A stretch of 6,885 nucleotides of DNA, from contig JAJYAS010000179.1 in assembly GCA_021779415.1 (NCBI GenBank), forward strand, positions 1 through 6,885. The letters run 5' to 3'. Below the pieces are notes generated by a model, which saw only the letters and a list, made by a program, of their open reading frames with translations, had not been told where the DNA came from and searched no databases. The translations under genes and the position numbers were made by a program. This stretch comes from Bacillota bacterium. GTDB lineage: Bacteria > Bacillota_B > Desulfitobacteriia > Desulfitobacteriales > Desulfitobacteriaceae. Shown here in pieces: positions 1-6,885 of the stretch (positions are counted from its first letter, which is position 1; each line of letters opens with the position of its first letter).

Positions 1-1986
1 CCTCAGGCTATAGACGAGCTTGTCGCTGGAGTAAATGAAGGTCGGAGATACCAAACCTTGCTCGGAGTCACAGGCTCGGGCAAGACGTTTACGATGGCTA
101 ATATCATCACGAAGGTGCAGCGACCAACACTAATTCTGGCCCATAACAAAACGTTGGCTGCACAATTGTATAGCGAATTTAAGGAGTATTTCCCGGAAAA
201 TGCCGTGGAATACTTTGTAAGTTACTATGATTATTACCAACCTGAGGCATATGTGCCCTCTAGTGATACCTTTATCGAGAAGGACGCTTCCATCAACGAC
301 GAGATCGAAAAACTGCGTCACTCGGCGACTGCTGCGCTTTTGGAGCGGCGTGATGTGATTGTGGTGGCCAGCGTTTCTTGTATTTACGGTTTAGGTTCGC
401 CAGAGGAGTATCGGGATCTTGTACTTTCGCTACGGCAGGGACAAGACGTAGATCGAAACGAGATTTTGCGTAAGCTCATCGCCATTCAATATGATCGTAA
501 TGATGTGGCTTTTACCCGGGGAACATTTCGAGTAAGAGGGGATGTCGTGGAGATCTATCCTTCGAGTTCCAGTGAACGGGTGATTCGGGTGGAGATGTTC
601 GGCGATGAAATCGAACACATATACGAAATTAATGTGCTGACTGGGGAAATATTAGCGGAACGGAACCATGTCTCGATTTTCCCGAATTCTCACTATGTCA
701 CAGCCCACGAAAAGGTCATGGAGGCTGCAGAGAATATTGAACACGAGCTGGAAGATCAACTGAAGCTCTTCGAATCGGAGAACAAACTTCTCGAAGGACA
801 GCGACTGGAACAGAGAACACGCTACGATTTAGAAATGCTCAGAGAAATGGGCTTTTGCAACGGGATTGAAAATTATTCCCGCCACTTGACCTTCCGTGAG
901 CCAGGGGAGACCCCTTACACCTTACTTCACTATTTTCCGGAGGATTTCCTCCTTTTTGTGGATGAATCCCATGTTTCACTTCCCCAGGTCAGAGGGATGT
1001 ATGAAGGAGACCGATCACGCAAAACCACGTTAGTGAACTATGGTTTTCGCCTCCCCTCAGCGTTAGATAATCGACCGTTGAGGTTTGCTGAGTTTGAACG
1101 GAAGATTAAGCAAAGCATCTATGTAAGCGCGACCCCAGGGCCTTATGAATTGGAGCACTGTCCGACGATGGTAGAACAGATTATTCGTCCCACGGGGTTA
1201 TTGGATCCGGAAATTTATGTCCGTCAGACCAAAGGACAGATCGATGATTTGCTGGGGGAAATCAGAGCCCGGATCGCTAAAAATGAGCGAGTTCTCGTGA
1301 CGACACTGACTAAGAAAATGGCCGAAGATCTGACGGATTATCTAAAAAACCTCGAGATTAAGGTGAAGTACCTCCACTCGGACATTAAGACACTTGAACG
1401 AGTGGAAATCCTGCGGGAACTTCGCCTTGGGGACATTGACGTGGTGGTGGGGATTAACCTTCTGAGGGAAGGACTTGACTTGCCAGAAGTGTCACTAGTG
1501 GCAATTCTCGACGCCGACAAAGAAGGATTCCTTAGATCAGACCGCTCGCTCATCCAGACCATTGGTCGAGCGGCCCGCCACGCCCAGGGTAACGTTATCA
1601 TGTATGGTGATAAGATCACCCGTTCAATGCAGCTTGCCTTGGATGAGACGAATCGACGCCGCGCGATCCAAAAGGCTTGGAACGATAAAATGGGAATTAC
1701 GCCCCAAACCATCTACAAGAAGGTTCATGACGCACCAGAGGCAACTAAAGTTGCGGAAATGAAAAAGGCCTACGGAGCAAAACTACCGCCAGAAGAGTTA
1801 GCCACCCTTCTTAAGAGCCTAGAAGACGAAATGCGACTAGCAGCTCGAGACCTGGATTTTGAGCGAGCCGCCGAAATTCGAGATGCCATGATTGAGCTAA
1901 AAGGGGAAGAAAATAAATACAAAATGACCAGCCAACAACGAGGGAATACTAGGTATAAGCGATCTAAGCGAGAAAGTAAGAAATAG
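1..1986 (+). CDS. uvrB: UvrABC system protein B, excision repair helicase-like subunit (5'-truncated)
   Basis: UvrB is the damage-verification subunit of nucleotide excision repair. UvrA loads it on DNA, it probes one strand with its beta-hairpin, and it then recruits UvrC for dual incision in the cytoplasm. The reading frame is open from base 1, so the start codon lies upstream. Numbering from the first codon here, the Walker A motif GVTGSGKT is at residues 22-29, the beta-hairpin aromatic run [15 protein letters not shown] begins at residue 75, the Walker B/motif II DESH is at 321-324, and helicase motif [10 protein letters not shown] is at 519-526. A C-terminal UVR motif (about 599-636, containing [10 protein letters not shown]) is the UvrC/UvrA contact. 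Comparison with E. coli UvrB (Walker A lysine 45, hairpin Tyr92/93/95/96) indicates about 17 missing N-terminal residues. The protein ends in a short Lys/Arg-rich tail. No frameshift or missing catalytic residue is seen. It is followed after 64 bases by uvrA and is probably cotranscribed with it. Any LexA-controlled promoter would lie outside the window. Confidence 0.98.
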   Translation, partial: PQAIDELVAGVNEGRRYQTLLGVTGSGKTFTMANIITKVQRPTLILAHNKTLAAQLYSEFKEYFPENAVEYFVSYYDYYQPEAYVPSSDTFIEKDASINDEIEKLRHSATAALLERRDVIVVASVSCIYGLGSPEEYRDLVLSLRQGQDVDRNEILRKLIAIQYDRNDVAFTRGTFRVRGDVVEIYPSSSSERVIRVEMFGDEIEHIYEINVLTGEILAERNHVSIFPNSHYVTAHEKVMEAAENIEHELEDQLKLFESENKLLEGQRLEQRTRYDLEMLREMGFCNGIENYSRHLTFREPGETPYTLLHYFPEDFLLFVDESHVSLPQVRGMYEGDRSRKTTLVNYGFRLPSALDNRPLRFAEFERKIKQSIYVSATPGPYELEHCPTMVEQIIRPTGLLDPEIYVRQTKGQIDDLLGEIRARIAKNERVLVTTLTKKMAEDLTDYLKNLEIKVKYLHSDIKTLERVEILRELRLGDIDVVVGINLLREGLDLPEVSLVAILDADKEGFLRSDRSLIQTIGRAARHAQGNVIMYGDKITRSMQLALDETNRRRAIQKAWNDKMGITPQTIYKKVHDAPEATKVAEMKKAYGAKLPPEELATLLKSLEDEMRLAARDLDFERAAEIRDAMIELKGEENKYKMTSQQRGNTRYKRSKRESKK

Positions 1987-2010
1987 AATGCAAATCAAGA
2001 ACCGTCCCCA

Positions 2011-2027
2011 ACTTGCAAATTGCACGT
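2011..2027. repeat. Short near-palindrome in the uvrB-uvrA gap
   Basis: ACTTGCAAATTGCACGT is an inverted repeat around a central A: TGCAA/TTGCA pairs perfectly, then there is one mismatch, then AC/GT pairs. It lies 24 bases before the uvrA start and just upstream of its ribosome binding site. It does not match the Firmicute LexA box (GAAC-N4-GTTC). It could be a protein-binding site, a small mRNA hairpin, or chance. Confidence 0.25.
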
Positions 2028-2038
2028 TTACCACAGCT

Positions 2039-2044
2039 AGGAGG
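2039..2044 (+). promoter_or_regulatory. Ribosome binding site of uvrA
   Basis: A perfect AGGAGG lies 6 bases before the ATG at 2051. It settles the uvrA start in favour of this ATG over the in-frame ATG at 1988, which has no such site. Confidence 0.9.
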
Positions 2045-2050
2045 ACAATC

Positions 2051-4867
2051 ATGACCCAAGACTACCTACGCGTGCGGGGTGCACGCGCTCACAATTTAAA
2101 AAACATCGACATTGATATCCCACGCGACAAACTGGTCGTAATCACTGGATTATCCGGCTCAGGGAAATCATCCCTAGCCTTCGATACCATTTATGCCGAA
2201 GGCCAGCGACGTTATGTGGAATCTCTTTCAGCATATGCCCGACAGTTCTTGGGTCAAATGGACAAGCCCGACGTGGATTCCATCGAGGGACTTTCTCCAG
2301 CTATCTCCATTGACCAGAAGACGACAAATCGCAATCCTAGGTCGACAGTGGGCACGGCGACAGAGGTTTCAGATTATCTTCGTCTGTTGTATGCTCGGAT
2401 CGGGCATCCCCATTGTCCCAAGTGTGGGCGTGGGATTTCTCAACAAACGATTCAGCAAATGGTAGACCAGCTCATGTGTCTACCTGAACGCACCAAATTG
2501 CAGATTTTGGCTCCGCTCGTAAAAGGGAAAAAGGGAGAACATCAAAAGGCCTTGGAGGACGTTCGCAAGGCTGGGTATGTTCGCGTACGTGTGGACGGGG
2601 AAACAAGGGACCTTAGTGAAGAGATCAAACTGACCAAGAACAAAAAACACTCCATTGAAGTCGTGATTGATCGTATTTCCCTGAAGCCTGAAAGCGCGGA
2701 ACGTTTAGCGGATTCTTTGGAAACAGCTCTCAAACTTGGCGAAGGGAATCTCATCGCGGACATTATTGACGGAGAGGAGATGCTCTTCAGCGAGAACTTC
2801 GCCTGTCCAGATTGTGGGATCGCGCTCGAAGAGATTTCCCCTCGACTTTTTTCCTTTAACAGTCCCTATGGTGCTTGCCCGGCGTGTACTGGACTAGGGG
2901 CAAATCTTGTAGTCGACATAGACCTGCTCATTCCGGACCGTTCCCTGTCTATGGCAACCGGGGCGATAGCGCCTTGGGCAAAATCCACCTCAACTTATTA
3001 CCCGAAAATGATGGGGGCTGTAGCTCAGAACTTGGGATTTGGGATGGAAACCCCTTTAAAAGAACTCACGGATCACCAGTGGAAAGGATTGCTCTACGGA
3101 ACAGAGAGCCCTATTTCATTCCAGTATCAGAATATCTTCGATCAATTAAAGACGTATAACACCAACTTCGAAGGACTTGTCCCCCTTTTCGAGCGCAGGT
3201 ACAGGGAGTCAACGTCAGATATGGTGCGTACCGAAATTGAAGGGTATATGAGTGAAAACCCTTGCCCAGAGTGTCAGGGGAAACGCCTGAAACCAGAAGC
3301 GTTAGCCGTGAAGGTGGGCGGGATCTCTATTGATGATTTGACTCGCCTTCCGATTACAGAAACACTAAGCTTCCTCGATCAATTGACCCTCACGCCGAAA
3401 GAAGAAACAATTGCCCACCAAATTTTGAAGGAAATAAGAGAGAGACTTGGGTTCCTGATGAATGTTGGTTTGGACTATCTGACCCTCGGAAGAGCGGCGG
3501 GTTCACTCTCTGGTGGAGAAGCACAGCGCATTCGTCTTGCGACACAGATTGGGTCAAGCCTAATGGGGGTCCTTTATGTCCTAGATGAACCGAGTATTGG
3601 GCTTCACCAGCGGGATAATGCTCGGTTGCTCACAACCCTTAAACATTTAAGGGACCTCGGAAATACCTTGATCGTAGTAGAGCATGATGAGGATACGATG
3701 GTTGCTGCAGACCATATTATTGATATCGGTCCTGGAGCTGGTGCCCACGGCGGACGGGTCGTGGCCGAGGGCACGATTGAGGAAATCAGGGCCAATAAAG
3801 ACTCCATCACAGGGCAATATTTGAGTGGGGCAAAACAGATTGCAGTGCCCAGAGAGCGTCGACAGCCCAACGGAAAGTGGCTTGAAGTTTCTGGTGTACG
3901 GGAAAACAACCTAAAAAATATTCATGTTCGCATCCCTTTAGGGGTCTTTACTTGTGTGACCGGAGTTTCCGGCTCTGGTAAAAGTACCTTGGTCAACGAG
4001 ATCCTCTATAAAGGATTAGCGTCCAAACTCAATGGAGCGCGGCTTCGTGCTGGGGCCCATGATCGGTTGGAGGGGTTAGAGCATCTGGAAAAGGTCATTG
4101 AAATTGATCAATCTCCGATTGGGAGGACTCCTCGCTCAAACCCCGCAACCTATACCGGTGTTTTTGATTTTATCAGAGAACTCTTTTCCATAACTCCAGA
4201 GGCCAAGGTGCGGGGTTACAAACCAGGACGATTTAGCTTTAACGTCAAAGGCGGACGGTGTGAGGCCTGCCGTGGAGATGGAATTATCAAGATTGAGATG
4301 CATTTCTTGCCGGATGTCTACGTTCCCTGTGAAGTTTGTGAAGGAAAGCGGTATAACCGCGAGACCTTAGAAGTGCATTATAAAGGAAAAAGTATTGCCG
4401 ACGTCCTAGATATGACAGTGGATGAAGCAGTGGAGTTTTTCAAAGTAGTTCAAAAAATCTCCCGTAAATTCCAGACGATGCAGGATGTGGGGCTTGGCTA
4501 TATTCGTCTGGGACAACCCGCAACCACCTTATCCGGGGGAGAAGCACAGCGTATTAAACTTGCGACTGAGTTGAGCCGACGTAGCACGGGGAAGACGATC
4601 TATATTCTTGATGAACCGACGACAGGCTTGCACACAGCAGACATAGATAAGCTCCTTCATGTCCTTCATCGTTTGGTGGATGCTGGGGATACGGTACTCG
4701 TCATTGAGCATAATCTTGATGTTATCAAAACGGCAGACTGGCTTATTGATCTGGGACCGGAAGGGGGAAATCGAGGCGGAGAAGTTGTAATCGCAGGGAC
4801 ACCGGAGGAGATCGCCGCTTTCCCATCATCCTATACAGGGCAGTATTTAAAGCGTTATTTAGGGTAG
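2051..4867 (+). CDS. uvrA: UvrABC system protein A, excision repair ATPase
   Basis: UvrA is the dimeric ABC-type ATPase that recognises DNA distortion and loads UvrB. The start chosen here gives 938 residues, close to the usual length of about 940, and begins [18 protein letters not shown], the normal UvrA N-terminus. ATP site parts: Walker A GLSGSGKS at 33-40, signature LSGGEAQR at 486-493 and Walker B LYVLDEPS with D512/E513 in the first half; Walker A GVSGSGKS at 638-645, signature LSGGEAQR at 827-834 and D854/E855 in the second half. Zinc modules: C252-X2-C255-X20-C276-X2-C279 and C737-X2-C740-X19-C760-X2-C763. C122/C125 (CPKCG) and C405/C408 (CPECQGKR) probably form the third module known from Geobacillus UvrA. 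The gene is intact, follows uvrB by 64 bases and is likely in the same operon. An in-frame ATG at 1988 would add 21 residues unlike any UvrA N-terminus and lacks a ribosome site. Confidence 0.98.
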   Translation: MTQDYLRVRGARAHNLKNIDIDIPRDKLVVITGLSGSGKSSLAFDTIYAEGQRRYVESLSAYARQFLGQMDKPDVDSIEGLSPAISIDQKTTNRNPRSTVGTATEVSDYLRLLYARIGHPHCPKCGRGISQQTIQQMVDQLMCLPERTKLQILAPLVKGKKGEHQKALEDVRKAGYVRVRVDGETRDLSEEIKLTKNKKHSIEVVIDRISLKPESAERLADSLETALKLGEGNLIADIIDGEEMLFSENFACPDCGIALEEISPRLFSFNSPYGACPACTGLGANLVVDIDLLIPDRSLSMATGAIAPWAKSTSTYYPKMMGAVAQNLGFGMETPLKELTDHQWKGLLYGTESPISFQYQNIFDQLKTYNTNFEGLVPLFERRYRESTSDMVRTEIEGYMSENPCPECQGKRLKPEALAVKVGGISIDDLTRLPITETLSFLDQLTLTPKEETIAHQILKEIRERLGFLMNVGLDYLTLGRAAGSLSGGEAQRIRLATQIGSSLMGVLYVLDEPSIGLHQRDNARLLTTLKHLRDLGNTLIVVEHDEDTMVAADHIIDIGPGAGAHGGRVVAEGTIEEIRANKDSITGQYLSGAKQIAVPRERRQPNGKWLEVSGVRENNLKNIHVRIPLGVFTCVTGVSGSGKSTLVNEILYKGLASKLNGARLRAGAHDRLEGLEHLEKVIEIDQSPIGRTPRSNPATYTGVFDFIRELFSITPEAKVRGYKPGRFSFNVKGGRCEACRGDGIIKIEMHFLPDVYVPCEVCEGKRYNRETLEVHYKGKSIADVLDMTVDEAVEFFKVVQKISRKFQTMQDVGLGYIRLGQPATTLSGGEAQRIKLATELSRRSTGKTIYILDEPTTGLHTADIDKLLHVLHRLVDAGDTVLVIEHNLDVIKTADWLIDLGPEGGNRGGEVVIAGTPEEIAAFPSSYTGQYLKRYLG

Positions 4868-4891
4868 AAGCAGAATTACAAATTTGTCTAA

Positions 4892-4913
4892 AGGGAAAGG
4901 AATGCCTTTTTCT
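4892..4913 (+). terminator. Weak terminator-like hairpin after uvrA
   Basis: The 9-base arms AGGGAAAGG and CCTTTTTCT pair around an AATG loop, with two G-U wobbles, starting 25 bases after the uvrA stop. The T-rich run lies mostly inside the 3' arm and is followed by CTCTGG rather than a clean U-tract. If only the inner five pairs form, TTCTCT acts as a poor tail. It may end part of the uvrBA transcripts, but read-through into the next gene is likely. Visual folding only. Confidence 0.35.
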
Positions 4914-4957
4914 CTGGCGAATAAAATAGAAACCATGAACTACGAATATGTAAACTT

Positions 4958-4963
4958 AAGGAG
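4958..4963 (+). promoter_or_regulatory. Ribosome binding site of the HAD phosphatase gene
   Basis: AAGGAG is the only Shine-Dalgarno candidate near this start. Its last G is also the first base of the GTG at 4963, so it cannot serve that codon. It lies 11 bases before the TTG at 4975, somewhat long but usable, which favours the TTG start. Confidence 0.65.
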
Positions 4964-4974
4964 TGGCAAAGGTA

Positions 4975-5784
4975 TTGGCGATTCGATTAGTAGCTATGGA
5001 TCTTGATGACACATTGCTTAGGGATAATTGGACAATTTCTCCCCGTGTCGTAAAGGCGATTCAAAAAGCACAGGCACAGGGCGTAAAAATGACAATTGCA
5101 ACTGGGCGGATGCCCATTTCTACGCGTCCCTATGCAGAACAACTGGGGCTGGACGTCCCTGTGATTACGTACCATGGGGCGATGATCCAACAAGTTTTAA
5201 GTGGAGAGATTTTATTTCGGCGCGTTATTCCCAGTACATTGGCTTCCGAAATCGTCCAATATGTTGCGGATCGAGGGCTTTATGCCCAAATTTATCTCAA
5301 AGATCGCGTTATTACGACTCAAGTGAATGAATGGTCAAAGGAGTATGCTCGGATCTCAAGTGTTCAGATTGAGGAAGCAGACCTATCCATCCTGCTTTCT
5401 CAGGAGCTAGAAGGGGTAGAGAAGATTCTCCTTATGGCTGGGGAAACGGAGCTCGATCAATTAGCCCCCTTGTTGGGACAACGCTATGGGGAAAAGGTGC
5501 ACGTTACAAAATCTAAGCCCTTTTTCTTAGAGATGACGGATTGTTCCGTCAATAAGGGTGTCGCTTTAGCCGCTTTGGCCAAGCAATTCGGAATTGCCCA
5601 AGGAGAGGTCATGGCCATCGGGGATAGTTTTAATGATTTAGAAATGATTAAATACGCGGGTGTAGGAGTGGCTATGGGAAATGCTCGCCAGGAAATTAAG
5701 GAGCAGGCGGATATCGTAACAACCACCAATGAGGAAGACGGAGTCGCTGAGGCCATTGAGCGATATGTGTTGAATGAGCTATAA
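4975..5784 (+). CDS. Cof-type HAD-superfamily phosphatase
   Basis: This is a cytoplasmic Mg-dependent phosphohydrolase of the HAD superfamily, Cof/Hydrolase_3 group with a large cap domain. Family members dephosphorylate sugar phosphates, flavin precursors, FMN or pyridoxal phosphate, and the substrate cannot be read from sequence. With the TTG start the protein has 269 residues, normal for the group. Motif I is DLDDT with nucleophile D9 and acid/base D11; motif II is IATGR with T43; motif III lysine is K194; motif IV is GDSFND with D217 and D221. The cap lies between motifs II and III. The start is uncertain. GTG at 4963 would add four residues but overlaps its own Shine-Dalgarno, and ATG at 4996 would cut the first strand of the Rossmann core. 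The gene lies 107 bases after uvrA and 95 bases before a flavoenzyme gene on the same strand. All catalytic residues are present. Family assignment is firm; specificity is unknown. Confidence 0.93.
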   Translation: MAIRLVAMDLDDTLLRDNWTISPRVVKAIQKAQAQGVKMTIATGRMPISTRPYAEQLGLDVPVITYHGAMIQQVLSGEILFRRVIPSTLASEIVQYVADRGLYAQIYLKDRVITTQVNEWSKEYARISSVQIEEADLSILLSQELEGVEKILLMAGETELDQLAPLLGQRYGEKVHVTKSKPFFLEMTDCSVNKGVALAALAKQFGIAQGEVMAIGDSFNDLEMIKYAGVGVAMGNARQEIKEQADIVTTTNEEDGVAEAIERYVLNEL

Positions 5785-5823
5785 AAACAGTTGAGCCAGA
5801 AACGATGGATTTATGAAGATAAG

Positions 5824-5852
5824 TTGAGAGCTGAAAGCTGAAGGCTCTTAAT
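5824..5852 (+). promoter_or_regulatory. Possible sigma-A-type promoter for the hydroxy-acid dehydrogenase gene
   Basis: TTGAGA (5824-5829, 5 of 6 to TTGACA) is followed after exactly 17 bases by CTTAAT (5847-5852, 4 of 6 to TATAAT). Transcription would start near 5859, leaving a leader of about 20 bases that keeps the GGAGG site. The -10 match is mediocre, so this is only a candidate. Confidence 0.25.
5829..5842 (+). repeat. Tandem heptamer AGCTGAA x2
   Basis: Two perfect head-to-tail copies of AGCTGAA lie in the gap before the hydroxy-acid dehydrogenase gene, inside the spacer of the possible promoter. The flanking AGAGC (5827-5831) and GCTCT (5844-5848) could also pair as a 5-base stem with a 12-base loop. 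Two copies are few, so this may be chance or the remnant of a short tandem array. Confidence 0.45.
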
Positions 5853-5866
5853 GAATTTAAATGAGT

Positions 5867-5871
5867 GGAGG
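5867..5871 (+). promoter_or_regulatory. Ribosome binding site of the hydroxy-acid dehydrogenase gene
   Basis: GGAGG lies 8 bases before the ATG at 5880, ideal spacing. It supports this start over the ATG two codons downstream at 5886. Confidence 0.85.
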
Positions 5872-5879
5872 ATTTTGAA

Positions 5880-6885
5880 ATGGATATGAAAACAGTTCGC
5901 CAAACTGCGCGGGAAAAGCTCAAGGGGTTTTGTCGGGTTTGCCCCGAATGTAATGGTAAGGTCTGTGCAGGGGAAGTTCCGGGCATGGGAGGATTGGGTA
6001 CTGCGGCATCGTTTAAAAATAACGTGGAAGCACTGGCAGCGTTTCGCCTAAATATGAGAGCACTTCACGCTGCTAAAAACCCAGATACAAGGTACAAACT
6101 GTTTGGTCAAGAGCTTTTAACCCCGATTCTTGCTGCACCTATTACCGGGAATACATGGAATATGGGCGGAGCTTTAGACGAAGAGCAATGGGCAGAGAAC
6201 TTGATTCAGGGCTGTTATATGTCGGGGTCTTTAGCTTGTACTGGCGATACAGCAGACCCGACAATGTATAATCCTGGCCTGAATGCTATTGCCGGGGTAG
6301 ACGGTCGTGGTATTCCATTCGTCAAACCCCGAGAGCAGGAAAAAGTCTTAGAGTTTCTTCGTCGTGCTGAGCAAGTGGGAGTTCTTGCAGTGGGCATGGA
6401 TACAGATGGAGCTGGCCTAGTCACGATGGCTTTAAAGGGTCAACCTGTTGGGCCAAAAACGAAAGATGAAATGAAAGAAATTATTTCTAGCACGTCTTTG
6501 CCCTTTATTATAAAAGGAATCATGACAGTGGACGAAGCCGAAATGGCCCTGGAGGTGGGTGCCGCTGCACTTGTCGTATCGAATCATGGAGGACGTGTGC
6601 TTGATCACACGCCGGGGACGGCTGAAGTGGTGTCGGAAATTGCTGCAGTAGTTGATGGACGAATTCCTGTGATTGTTGACGGCGGAGTTCGAAACGGTAC
6701 GGATGTTTTAAAAATGTTGGCACTTGGTGCGGATGCAGTCCTGATTGGCAGACCACTCGTAATTGCGGCTTATGGCGGAGGTGCCGAAGGAGTTGCCATA
6801 GCGATTAACACAATGACCAATGAACTCAAACAAGCCATGATTTTGACGGGCTGCTCAACTCTAAGCGATATTACCATGGATGTGT
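5880..6885 (+). CDS. FMN-dependent alpha-hydroxy-acid dehydrogenase/oxidase with N-terminal Cys cluster (3'-truncated)
   Basis: This belongs to the FMN-binding TIM-barrel family of glycolate oxidase, L-lactate oxidase and L-lactate dehydrogenase, which oxidise 2-hydroxy acids to 2-oxo acids. The frame stays open to the window end (335 full codons), probably near the natural C-terminus. Visible family residues are K212 (IIKG), H236 and R239 (SNHGGR, catalytic base and substrate carboxylate binder), D267 and R271 (DGGVRNGTD), and G290/R291 (LIGRP), the last two groups binding FMN. Their spacing equals that of spinach glycolate oxidase K230, H254, R257, D285, R289, G308 and R309, each shifted by 18. 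Unusual features are C18-X2-C21-X2-C24-X4-C29 near the N-terminus, a possible metal or Fe-S site, and no Gln-Leu-Tyr motif in the segment before residue 150. There is no signal peptide or membrane segment, so it is probably cytosolic. The true substrate and electron acceptor are unknown; an anaerobe would more likely use a dehydrogenase than an oxygen-dependent oxidase. Confidence 0.9.
   Translation, partial: MDMKTVRQTAREKLKGFCRVCPECNGKVCAGEVPGMGGLGTAASFKNNVEALAAFRLNMRALHAAKNPDTRYKLFGQELLTPILAAPITGNTWNMGGALDEEQWAENLIQGCYMSGSLACTGDTADPTMYNPGLNAIAGVDGRGIPFVKPREQEKVLEFLRRAEQVGVLAVGMDTDGAGLVTMALKGQPVGPKTKDEMKEIISSTSLPFIIKGIMTVDEAEMALEVGAAALVVSNHGGRVLDHTPGTAEVVSEIAAVVDGRIPVIVDGGVRNGTDVLKMLALGADAVLIGRPLVIAAYGGGAEGVAIAINTMTNELKQAMILTGCSTLSDITMDV

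Noticed and set aside
1338..1712. 124-codon antisense ORF inside uvrB, and similar reverse-strand ORFs elsewhere
   Set aside because: They lie opposite strongly conserved coding sequence and have low-complexity Ser/Arg-rich products with no recognisable domain. They are shadows of the real genes.
1988..2050. In-frame upstream ATG that would extend UvrA by 21 residues
   Set aside because: It has no Shine-Dalgarno, begins two bases after the uvrB stop, and encodes residues unlike a UvrA N-terminus. The ATG at 2051 has a perfect AGGAGG and gives the normal length.
4884..4927. Promoter for the HAD gene (TTGTCT at 4884, TAAAAT at 4922)
   Set aside because: The two elements are 32 bases apart, and no acceptable -35 lies 16-18 bases before TAAAAT. 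A promoter here cannot be supported.
1..4974. LexA (SOS) box controlling uvrBA
   Set aside because: I saw no GAAC-N4-GTTC site in the intergenic gaps. The uvrB promoter, where it would be expected, lies upstream of the window.
4935..5006. 23-codon ORF (MNYEYVNLRS...) overlapping the start of the HAD gene in another frame
   Set aside because: It has no ribosome binding site, and its second half lies over the conserved HAD core in a different frame. Probably chance.
1..6885. Mobile element, CRISPR array, tRNA/rRNA or novel defence system
   Set aside because: Coding sequence of four recognisable genes fills almost all of the window. The gaps are at most 107 bases and hold no array, terminal inverted repeats or structured RNA that I can see.

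Overview
The window is an ordinary, gene-dense piece of bacterial chromosome with four genes, all on the + strand: uvrB (5'-truncated at the window edge), uvrA, a Cof-type HAD phosphatase, and an FMN-dependent alpha-hydroxy-acid dehydrogenase (3'-truncated at the other edge). Moderate base composition, strong AGGAGG-type ribosome binding sites, the uvrB-uvrA gene order and the Cys-rich type of hydroxy-acid dehydrogenase all suggest a Firmicute. The best guess is an anaerobic member of the Clostridia, perhaps near Desulfitobacterium/Desulfosporosinus. This is inferred from protein style, not from a search.

Layout: bases 1-1986 encode UvrB lacking about 17 N-terminal residues. A 64-base gap holds a near-palindrome and the uvrA Shine-Dalgarno. 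Bases 2051-4867 encode a full-length UvrA (938 aa) with both ATPase sites and all zinc cysteines. A 107-base gap follows, with a weak terminator-like hairpin. Bases 4975-5784 encode the HAD phosphatase, which probably starts at TTG. A 95-base gap carries a perfect tandem heptamer, a possible promoter and a good Shine-Dalgarno. Bases 5880-6885 encode the hydroxy-acid dehydrogenase, open at the window end.

UvrA and UvrB form the damage-recognition complex of nucleotide excision repair: UvrA2 finds the lesion and loads UvrB, which then recruits UvrC (not in this window). The two downstream genes have no evident link to repair. They are metabolic genes that may be read through from uvrBA or have their own transcription.

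No new multi-gene system, mobile element, CRISPR array or RNA gene was found. The most interesting item is the last gene. It keeps the catalytic Lys/His/Arg and FMN-phosphate residues of the glycolate oxidase family at conserved spacing. It also has an N-terminal C-X2-C-X2-C-X4-C cluster suggestive of metal or Fe-S binding, and it lacks the usual Gln-Leu-Tyr substrate motif.
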